From Pannonibacter carbonis (lineage in GTDB: Bacteria > Pseudomonadota > Alphaproteobacteria > Rhizobiales > Stappiaceae), in assembly GCF_003012935.1 (NCBI RefSeq), contig NZ_PUDR01000010.1, positions 1 to 64,000 of the forward strand: 64,000 bases of DNA. The letters are read 5' to 3'. Positions 20,095 to 26,803 of the stretch are shown here, piece after piece. The translations under genes and the position numbers were made by a program. Position 1 is the stretch's first letter, and every line of letters begins with the position of its first letter. The notes below the pieces were generated by a model, which saw only the letters and a program-made list of their open reading frames with translations, was not told the DNA's origin and did not search any database.

Positions 20095-21701
20095 GCGAAA
20101 GTCTCCTGCAGAAGGGGGGCAACGGCATCGGTTGCGGCCCGGCGGCGGTAGCGCCCCGGCGAGATGAGGCCGTTCGGGTCGAGCGCGCTCTGGACCCTCT
20201 CGGCGAGCTGCCAGTAGGCGTCGTTGCCGGCCGTGGCCTCGTCCATGAGGCCGCTGTGGAACCGGTATGGGGGAAACCCGAGACGGCGCCCCTCGGCTAT
20301 GAGCGCGCGCAGGCATGCCAGCGCCCTGTCGCTGTTGTTCCGGTCGCGCGGGAACAAGAGCGGCACCGTGCTGTCAAAGGCCGAAACGGACAGGGTGGAG
20401 AAGGTGATTGGCGCGGCAAAGCCATGCGCGCCGCAGACCCTTGCGACCATGTCGATGTAGCGCCGGGCCGCGCGGCCCTCGATCGGCACGATCGGGGCGT
20501 ACCAGAGCAGACCGCAGCCGTCGCGGGCCGGATCCCGTCCGCTGTCTGGCATCGCCTCTGGCGCGCCGCCATAGGCAAGCGCCAGGGCAAATTCGCCCGG
20601 GTGGCCGGCCAGCATGCGATAGGCGGACCTGACAGGGGCGACGAGCGGGGACAGCGACCGCCCGATGAAGGGCAGACGGGCGAGCGTTTCGGCCAGACGC
20701 AGACGCTGGCTGTTGACGAAGGCCAGCCGCGCGGCAACGGGCTTCAGCGCCCGGCGCAACACCTTGCGGCCAGCCCGGACGACGTCTTTGTCGCCGTAGA
20801 CAACGCCGGTTCCGATCCAGGGCGCGCCTTTCAGGGCTTGGTCGCCAGCCAGGGCGCCGACCCGGGCCGCGTTCATGAGATTAATGCCACCGATGGTGAG
20901 ACCGCTGCGGGTGAGGAGCCCGCGCATGGCAGCGATGGTGCGTTCCAGATCCGCGTCATCCTTGAGCCAGAACACGAACATTTCGACGGCTGCCGGACGC
21001 GGCATCAGTTGCAACGTCACGCTGGTCACCACCGCGCCGCCATTCTGGCTGAACAGTCCGTCGAGATAGGGCCCGCTGCCCCATCGGTATCCGGTGGGTC
21101 TGGTCTGGTTCGGGGAGACGCTGAGGAAGGGCGAGCGATAGAGCGACCCGTCGGCAAGAACGGCGGTCAGGCCCAGCACGGCCTGAAAATGGTCGGTAAC
21201 CGGTGTCATGCCGTAGCCGCGTTCCAGCGCGTTGCCGACGAGGCTGCAGTCCGGTCCCGCGCCGGTGGTCGGCACCATAAACTCTGCGCCTCGCCCGGCC
21301 AGATAGGCCTCCAGCTGGCCCTGGGTGACGCCGGGCTCGACGGTGATCACGCCGAGGTCGGGATCGAAGGCGAGAATGCGCGTCATGGAGCTGAGGTCGA
21401 ACAGCACTCGCGTTTCAGTGCTGGCCGGACGCGCGGTGCCATAGCCCCAGTTGTGCCCGCTCGAGACGGGGTGAATGCTGAGCTTTTCGCGGCGCGCAAG
21501 GTCGAGGGCCGCGCGGATCTCGTCCTCGGTCTCAAGCAGCAGCACGAGCGGCGCGGCGGCGGGGTGCGGCCATTCCAGCGTGTCGTGACCGCGCGCGGCG
21601 GACCTTTCGGTGCCGGCAAGGCGACCCGCTGTGCCGCTGGTCCGGACCGCCTCGCGGAACCGCTCCAACGCCAAATCGGCCCGAGGGGAGTGTTGCGTCA
21701 C
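20091..21701 (-). CDS. FAD-linked oxidase of the vanillyl-alcohol oxidase/4-cresol dehydrogenase type
   Basis: The 536-residue protein has an N-terminal PCMH-type FAD domain (about 50-240) with SSGHNWGYG, like the S/GKNxGYG loop of p-cresol methylhydroxylase and VAO, then GVITVEPGVTQGQL and GAGPDCSLVGNALERGYG. The C-terminal FAD-oxidase domain ends with LDPNGLISPGRY, the usual terminus of this family. Relatives oxidise para-substituted phenols at the benzylic carbon or cleave their ethers. By family, a para-alkylphenol such as a tyrosine-derived moiety is the most likely substrate; this is inference. It overlaps both the methyltransferase and halogenase genes by 4 nt. Confidence 0.82.
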   Translation of the reverse strand: MTQHSPRADLALERFREAVRTSGTAGRLAGTERSAARGHDTLEWPHPAAAPLVLLLETEDEIRAALDLARREKLSIHPVSSGHNWGYGTARPASTETRVLFDLSSMTRILAFDPDLGVITVEPGVTQGQLEAYLAGRGAEFMVPTTGAGPDCSLVGNALERGYGMTPVTDHFQAVLGLTAVLADGSLYRSPFLSVSPNQTRPTGYRWGSGPYLDGLFSQNGGAVVTSVTLQLMPRPAAVEMFVFWLKDDADLERTIAAMRGLLTRSGLTIGGINLMNAARVGALAGDQALKGAPWIGTGVVYGDKDVVRAGRKVLRRALKPVAARLAFVNSQRLRLAETLARLPFIGRSLSPLVAPVRSAYRMLAGHPGEFALALAYGGAPEAMPDSGRDPARDGCGLLWYAPIVPIEGRAARRYIDMVARVCGAHGFAAPITFSTLSVSAFDSTVPLLFPRDRNNSDRALACLRALIAEGRRLGFPPYRFHSGLMDEATAGNDAYWQLAERVQSALDPNGLISPGRYRRRAATDAVAPLLQETFA

Positions 21702-22567
21702 AACGGGAACCCCAGACCACCCAGCCTCAGGAACAGCCGCATCTGCGCCAGCTCGGCCCGGCGGTGCGCCGACAGCTGGCGCTGCGCACGCGTAAAGGCA
21801 TCGACCGCGCGCTGGCCCGCCGGACCGGGGGCCGGAGTGCAGGCCACCATCAGGAGCGGGGCAATCACGCTGCGGTGCAAGGCTACGTCCATGCGGCCGA
21901 GACGCAGGATCTCCTGGTCGAAGTCTTCCGGGGTGAAGGCGGCATAGAGGCTGGCGCGATAGTCCTGACTGAGCGCGGGCGTTTCCGTCCGGGCGACCTT
22001 GCCGACAAAGATCTCGACCGCCTGGCGGGAGCGCAGGCGTCCGAAGTCCATCAGGTAAAGCTGACCTGACGGCTTCAGCACCCGGACGATTGACGAAAAG
22101 CAGCGCGACAGGCTGACCCGGTCCGGCAGGTGGTGCAGTGCCATCGAGGACATGATGGCATCCGCCTCATGCAGCCCGAAATCGTCCAGGCGCGAGAAGT
22201 CGGCCTCAAGATAGGTGACATTGCGCAATCCAAGCAGCTCGGCCTGCTGACGCGCGGTCTCGAGCATCACGGGAGCGAGGTCAGTGCCAATGAAGGACAC
22301 CTCCGGATTCCAGCTGGCAATCAGGTTCAGAAGGCGCCCGGAGCCGCATCCCAGATCGATCACCTGATTGCCCGGTGCAACGCGGGCAGAGACTTGCAAC
22401 GCGTTGTAAAGGTAAGGCCCGAACAGCGCGCCGCCTTCCTCGCCACAGCTGGAGTAGTCCTCCACCGTCTGCACGCCGTTCATGACCAGCTCGGTCTCCG
22501 GCGTACGCGGCAATTGCTTGCGCGCCGTCATCTCATGGAACACGGCGCGGGGAAGGTCGAGTGTCAT
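21698..22567 (-). CDS. Class I SAM-dependent methyltransferase
   Basis: The 289-residue protein has SAM motif I VIDLGCGSGRLLNL (from about residue 69), the acidic ribose-binding residue in FIGTDLAPVM, motif II with LEADFSRLDDF, and SSMALHHLPD plus VLKPSGQLYLMDFGR. This is the general small-molecule or protein methyltransferase fold (Methyltransf_25/UbiE-like). Acceptor atom and substrate are unknown; in the cluster a phenol or carboxylate of the product is plausible. It overlaps the N-acyl synthase stop and the oxidase start by 4 nt each. A hydrophobic, Leu-rich C-terminus (MRLFLRLGGLGFPL) is noted. Confidence 0.85.
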   Translation of the reverse strand: MTLDLPRAVFHEMTARKQLPRTPETELVMNGVQTVEDYSSCGEEGGALFGPYLYNALQVSARVAPGNQVIDLGCGSGRLLNLIASWNPEVSFIGTDLAPVMLETARQQAELLGLRNVTYLEADFSRLDDFGLHEADAIMSSMALHHLPDRVSLSRCFSSIVRVLKPSGQLYLMDFGRLRSRQAVEIFVGKVARTETPALSQDYRASLYAAFTPEDFDQEILRLGRMDVALHRSVIAPLLMVACTPAPGPAGQRAVDAFTRAQRQLSAHRRAELAQMRLFLRLGGLGFPL

Positions 22568-23475
22568 GCGGCACCATCCATCGAGAGGGAGAGGGCAGGG
22601 AAATGGCGGCGCAGGGCAGCAGCCTCCTGGTCCTCCATGGCTGTCGGGCAGAGCGAGAACCGCCGCAGAAGGCCACTGACTGCGCGGTCTTCCAAGGGGC
22701 CTTCAACGGCGATCGGCCGGCGAAAATCCGGGTGGGCGGAAAAGTCGAAGCGGTCAGACGGGGCGCAGAAAAAATCATAGAAATCGAGCCCTGAGCGCTG
22801 ATCGACGATCTGTCCACGGTAGATGCGGTGGAAGCGCATCTGCACGCCCGGGATGTCGAGGCGCATTGGCAGCGAGGCGGCATCGCGCAGGCCGGCGTAG
22901 TTCTGGACCCGGCCAAGCGGGCGGAACAGCAGCAGGTTCGAGTAGAAGAACCGCGCCGAAGGATGCACCGCGATCATGAGGTCATCGACATGCCGCCAGT
23001 AGCGGGCCCAGCGGTACATCATGTTGTAAAGCATGATGGAAAGGCCGGTCCGGCGTTGATCAGAGCGCACTGCGAGCGCCCCCACTTCCGCGACCTTGCG
23101 GAACAGCTGGCGCACGCCGGCGACTTCCGGGCCGTGAACCTTCTCCATGGGCAGGCCCAGATCGGAATCCTCGATCAGCGAGAGCGTGGCGAGAATCTGG
23201 TCGCACCGCTTGGCGATGAAAGTTGTTGTCGACGGCAGGAGGCTGATGACCTGCAGCCGCATCTGACCTTCGGCGACGATGCCGCGGCGCACGTAGCTCT
23301 CCTCCAGCAGCGCGAAGGCGCCTGCCATTTCCTCTTCCGTCGAGACGATCTTGAAGGTCACGTCCGGAAAGGAGATGTCGCTGGCACGGATGCGTCGCAT
23401 GGCAAATGAACGCATAAGTTGTGGTGGCAACAATGCGAAGTGAGCATTCTTGAAGCGGCCGAGCCGGTCTTTCAT
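22564..23475 (-). CDS. FeeM-like N-acyl amino acid synthase (GNAT/LuxI-fold acyltransferase)
   Basis: The 303-residue protein resembles the catalytic core of FeeM, which makes N-acyl amino acids (N-acyl tyrosine in the founding case) from acyl-ACP and a free amino acid. Matching features are the entry strand FKIVSTEEEMAGAFALLEESYVR, the strand pair LPSTTTFIAKR..ILATLSLIEDSDLGLPM, and EVGALAV with Glu130 followed by a GNAT-like RRTGLSIMLYNMMYRWA helix. No acyl carrier protein is nearby, so the acyl donor would be the fatty-acid ACP pool. It overlaps the methyltransferase by 4 nt. Alternatives within the fold are exosortase-associated acyltransferases, but no exosortase genes are present. Confidence 0.7.
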   Translation of the reverse strand: MKDRLGRFKNAHFALLPPQLMRSFAMRRIRASDISFPDVTFKIVSTEEEMAGAFALLEESYVRRGIVAEGQMRLQVISLLPSTTTFIAKRCDQILATLSLIEDSDLGLPMEKVHGPEVAGVRQLFRKVAEVGALAVRSDQRRTGLSIMLYNMMYRWARYWRHVDDLMIAVHPSARFFYSNLLLFRPLGRVQNYAGLRDAASLPMRLDIPGVQMRFHRIYRGQIVDQRSGLDFYDFFCAPSDRFDFSAHPDFRRPIAVEGPLEDRAVSGLLRRFSLCPTAMEDQEAAALRRHFPALSLSMDGAA

Positions 23476-23491
23476 GGCTTGTCTCCAACCA

Positions 23492-24223
23492 CTATGTCAG
23501 CGAGCGCAGGGCCCGAGTGGTGATCCGCCGGGTCGGCGGACAATCGTCTGTTTCACGCAGCCAGCGCTGACACAGGCTCCTGACCCAGTCGGGCCGGTCC
23601 TTGGCCGCGTCGTTGAGCCAGTTGGCGACGGAGTCCTGCGCGTATTTCTCGCCCTCGCGTCGCATTGGCTCCAGAAGGGGCAAGCCCCTGGCCGGGTCCT
23701 CGCGCAGGGCTGGGATATGCTTGCACCAGACGCCACGCGGCCGCAGCGCCTCCACGGCAAAACGCCGGATGTTCTCGTCAGCGTCGCCCGTCCAGCCGGC
23801 GAGCGCGGCAATCGACAGGTCGAGATCGCGCACCAGACGCGGCCGAACCGCCAACCAGGCCCATTCGCGGACGCCGAAATGTCCGTCCGCGGCGAAAGGC
23901 CGGACCATGGTCAGCACATCCGCCACCGCCGAATCATCGTTGTGACGCGCAAGGCCAAACAGGGCCAACCCACGCACGGTGTCGCTGGCATGGTCTGTCC
24001 AGGTGGCAAGGACGTCAGCGCCGAAGTGGGCGAGCAACGCCTCGCCGCACAGGGCCATCCGCCGCGAGATGCCTTCTTTCTGAAAGGCCGGAAGTCCGGC
24101 ACCCGGTGCGAGCGTCTCCATCAGGTCAGTGAAGTCGATCGCCAGGATCTCGCCCAGGTTGGACGCGGCAATTTCGCCGCGCGACAGGGCCGCCTTGCGT
24201 TCGGCGGTGAGATCGCCCGCCAT
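23492..24223 (-). CDS. AlkC-like HEAT-repeat DNA alkylation repair protein
   Basis: The 243-residue protein is all-helical HEAT-like. Its C-terminal half matches the AlkC/AlkD superfamily of alkylpurine DNA glycosylases: REWAWLAVRPRL, NIRRFAVEALRPRGVW, KYAQDSVANWLNDAAKDRPDWV and a terminal TRRITTRALRSL. These enzymes excise N3/N7-alkylated purines without base flipping. I chose ATG 24223, one base after the preceding stop (TGAcATG), over a TTG at 24277 that overlaps that gene. It is the second gene of the operon. In yatakemycin-type clusters a HEAT glycosylase protects the producer, so self-protection is plausible here but unproven; such genes also occur alone. Confidence 0.72.
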   Translation of the reverse strand: MAGDLTAERKAALSRGEIAASNLGEILAIDFTDLMETLAPGAGLPAFQKEGISRRMALCGEALLAHFGADVLATWTDHASDTVRGLALFGLARHNDDSAVADVLTMVRPFAADGHFGVREWAWLAVRPRLVRDLDLSIAALAGWTGDADENIRRFAVEALRPRGVWCKHIPALREDPARGLPLLEPMRREGEKYAQDSVANWLNDAAKDRPDWVRSLCQRWLRETDDCPPTRRITTRALRSLT

Positions 24224-24224
24224 G

Positions 24225-25595
24225 TCAGGCGATCCAGGCGCCGGAGAGATCAAGGTCGGGACTGGCAACGCCGACAAGGCGCAGGCTGCCCTCCGACCAG
24301 GTGATCAGCGTGTCGCGGCCTGTGATGTGGATGTCGACTGGCCCAACGTCGAAGGCGAGCACGTCACGGCGCAGATCGAAGCCGAACAACAGGTCATGGC
24401 CACCATCGCCGGCGCTGTAGCGAAACACGTCGCGGCCGCTTCCGGCATAGTAAATGTCATCGCCGGCACCGCCATTGACCACATAACCGGCGTTGCCAAG
24501 AAAGACCGTGTCATTGCCGCTGCCTGTATCGATCACGCCGTAAACCTGCGCGCCATTATCGATGCGGATCACGTCATTGCCCGCCCCCGTCAGGATGTCG
24601 CCGAAGATCTTGCTTCCGCTTCTCACATGAATGCTGTCGTTGCTTGCATCCGTCGAGATCGCCGCGCCGCTGCCGCCCTTGACCACGCCAGAGACGTCGA
24701 TGGTTGTTGTGGCGAAATCGCCTGTGACGATAGTTCCGCCGGTAGCGCCTTCCAGAAGGCCTTTCTGGTGGATGATCGCCCGGCCGATCCCGTCGCTACC
24801 GTCGATGTCACGGACATGGATGCCGATGCCATCGGCGTCGATGCGTCCGGTGTTGCGGATCTCGATGGTGCTCTGGGCTTCGGCGCGGATGCCGTCGCCG
24901 CTCGTGCACAGCGCGCCGCTGTTGGTGACGGTGACATTGGAATTGGCAAGCGCGGCGACCCGGTCGCCGGAGAAGGTAAGATCGACGCGGGCGGTTGCGA
25001 GTATCCCGTCGACATGGTCACCGCCCGTCAGCACGGCTGCCCGGTTGGTGACGAAACTGTTTTCACGGCCCTCGACCATGATCGCACATTCGCCGCCACG
25101 GGCCTCGATCAGTCCGTTTGTCACCGAATGGGCATCACCGGAGGCTGCCTGCGTCCGCAGGGCAAATCCGCGCTCGGAAATCATCACGCCGGTCGCGGTG
25201 ACATAGGCGTCAGCCAGCGCCGAGAAGGCCCCGATGGTGCCGCCGCCCTCGATCTGGGCGCGAACGGAGCCGGCGAATGTGACCCGGGCATCGCCCAGGA
25301 TCGCGCCGGCGGCAATCAGCTCGTCGACCGGTCCGGCGGGCTGAGGCTCGCCGGGCGGCACCGGCACGGGCAGGGTGACGATCGCACCGCTGCGGGCAGT
25401 GCTGCTGATCGTTCCGGTGACATTGACGGTTGCGCTTTCAAGGGAGACCGCAGCAACCGCCAGGGCGGCCGGTGCATCAATCGTCATGCTGCCAAGGAAA
25501 TTCAGGGTGGTCGCGGTTTCGTAAGTTCCTCCAAAGCCCCACAAGAATGAATTCGCGTTATAGTTGAAAACGCCAGCGCGAGAAAAAGTCGCCAT
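24225..25595 (-). CDS. Secreted beta-solenoid protein with RTX-like calcium-binding repeats
   Basis: The 456-residue protein lacks a Sec signal. Residues about 30-300 are short Ala/Val/Thr/Gly-rich strands with recurring N-x-G-x-I/L turns (TNSGAL, RNTGRID), typical of a parallel beta-helix. Residues about 310-410 carry GGxGxDx-type nonapeptides (GAGNDVI, GSGNDTV, GGAGDDI, GSGRDVF) that bind calcium in type I-secreted proteins, and the C-terminus is hydrophobic as in T1SS substrates. AGGAATAGAGAG precedes the ATG. It is the first gene of the operon, one base ahead of the AlkC-like gene. Surface or extracellular location is likely; function is unknown and no T1SS transporter is in the window. 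Confidence 0.72.
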   Translation of the reverse strand: MATFSRAGVFNYNANSFLWGFGGTYETATTLNFLGSMTIDAPAALAVAAVSLESATVNVTGTISSTARSGAIVTLPVPVPPGEPQPAGPVDELIAAGAILGDARVTFAGSVRAQIEGGGTIGAFSALADAYVTATGVMISERGFALRTQAASGDAHSVTNGLIEARGGECAIMVEGRENSFVTNRAAVLTGGDHVDGILATARVDLTFSGDRVAALANSNVTVTNSGALCTSGDGIRAEAQSTIEIRNTGRIDADGIGIHVRDIDGSDGIGRAIIHQKGLLEGATGGTIVTGDFATTTIDVSGVVKGGSGAAISTDASNDSIHVRSGSKIFGDILTGAGNDVIRIDNGAQVYGVIDTGSGNDTVFLGNAGYVVNGGAGDDIYYAGSGRDVFRYSAGDGGHDLLFGFDLRRDVLAFDVGPVDIHITGRDTLITWSEGSLRLVGVASPDLDLSGAWIA

Positions 25596-26097
25596 GGAAC
25601 TCTCTATTCCTAAAAATAATGGTTACACTATCCATTCCTATTTCCGTTTCGTTAATGCGTCAAGCGGGCTTGAACGGGGAGTGTGCGGCGCAGTGGTCAT
25701 CCACCGCCATTAAAACAAACAAAACTATAACGATCATTTAGCGTAAAATCCAAATAACTAGAGGAAAATTAGAAATATAATTCTGCTAACGCTCTGTATT
25801 GAATGTAATTTTAAAGTATTATACTTTCTAATGTTGAAGATAATTTTACAGTGCTATTGTAATTTCTTTTCGATTGATAGGCTAAAGCGTGCGATTTACA
25901 CGAAATTTGATGTGATCAATATATAAGTATTTTATGTAACTGAAATTGGTGTTTATGTCGCAACGGAATGTAATTTCAGGTTGTGTATGGCTGATTGTTC
26001 GTCGATCCTTGATAAAATCGCCACTGCTGTTAGATGCCATTGGTAGCTGATAATGTCTGCATTCAGGTGTTTGCGTATATGGGAAGGGTAATACCCT
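25596..26097. promoter_or_regulatory. AT-rich divergent promoter region between the cluster and the Rrf2 gene
   Basis: This 502-bp spacer is strikingly AT-rich compared with the GC-rich genes on either side and carries no supported gene. Symmetric elements visible are a perfect palindrome AAAGTAT-T-ATACTTT at 25813-25827, TTACA-N7-TGTAA at 25846-25862, and an inverted pair CTGAAATT (25940-25947)/AATTTCAG (25972-25979). These are candidate operators for the adjacent Rrf2 regulator or another factor; AT-richness also suits binding by xenogeneic silencers. GGGAAGGG before 26098 is the Rrf2 ribosome-binding site. Confidence 0.6.
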
Positions 26098-26550
26098 ATG
26101 GTTGTAAAGGATGCTTTGACCGGAGGGGTTGATCAGCGCTTCTCTGTTGCCGTGCACGCGATGTGTGTCCTCAGTTTTCGCTCGCCTGATTTGTCCAACG
26201 CGGTCTTCGTTGGTGAAAATATTTCGGTCAATCCACTTATCGTGAAGCGGATCATCGGCTCGATGGTCAAGGCCGGTCTGGCAGAAGCTGTGCTGGGCGC
26301 GCGTGGTGGATATCGTCTCGCTCGTGCGGCGGACCAGGTGACGCTTTGGGACATCTATTATGCTGTCCAGGGGTCCGGTCCATTTCGCAAGCGTCACGGA
26401 ATGCCAGAATCAAATTGTGATGAGGGCCGTGCAATCGACCGTGTCGTCTTTGACCTCTACACCGATCTCGATCTTGTCGTCGAAACGAGACTGAAGCAGG
26501 TCACGCTGGCGCAGATCCTGCAATGCGCAATGAAGGGCGAGCGCGTGTAA
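26098..26550 (+). CDS. Rrf2-family transcriptional regulator
   Basis: The 150-residue protein has the Rrf2 winged helix: RFSVAVHAMCVLSF, recognition region SVNPLIVKRIIGSMVKAG, and the wing AVLGARGGYRLARAADQVTLWDIYYAV, which contains the family's GxxGGY signature. The C-terminal region has a single Cys in ESNCDEG instead of the three-Cys cluster of IscR/NsrR, so classic Fe-S ligation is unlikely, although thiol or other redox sensing cannot be excluded. It is divergent from the eight-gene operon and is the obvious candidate regulator of it and of itself. Confidence 0.88.
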   Translation: MVVKDALTGGVDQRFSVAVHAMCVLSFRSPDLSNAVFVGENISVNPLIVKRIIGSMVKAGLAEAVLGARGGYRLARAADQVTLWDIYYAVQGSGPFRKRHGMPESNCDEGRAIDRVVFDLYTDLDLVVETRLKQVTLAQILQCAMKGERV

Positions 26551-26803
26551 AGCCCTTTGCTTGATCGATGTTGCCTTACCTGGCTCCGAGGCTAGGGGCC
26601 TGTCTGGCCTTCGTCGTTGACAAGTTGTAGCTGAGCGTCAACGGCTGGTGGTGCCATAGTTTCCTTCCGCCAGACGAGCGCGAGTGACACCTTTGAGACC
26701 AATCGCAAGGGTGCCTTCAGACCACTTGGCTTTCCAGGCATTGTCTGGCAACGGATGCACATCGCACCATCAGTTCCGGCAGCGGGTTTGGTAGCCGGGA
26801 TTT

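Larger units (their letters stand above)
16125..26550. other. Candidate biosynthetic gene cluster with divergent Rrf2 regulator
   Basis: Eight minus-strand genes (25595 down to 16125) run in near-continuous coding sequence: one 1-nt gap, one 16-nt gap and 4-nt ATGA overlaps at the other five junctions. They encode an N-acyl amino acid synthase-like enzyme, methyltransferase, VAO-type oxidase, halogenase, amidase and azoreductase, headed by an RTX-like protein and an AlkC-like repair protein. A divergent Rrf2 gene lies across an AT-rich spacer. Tight coupling of tailoring enzymes with a possible self-protection gene is typical of natural-product loci. No NRPS, PKS or carrier protein is present; the product is unknown. 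Confidence 0.6.

Noticed and set aside
24224-24277. Upstream TTG start for the AlkC-like gene
   Set aside because: It would overlap the preceding gene by 53 nt; the ATG one base after the stop fits the coupled layout better.
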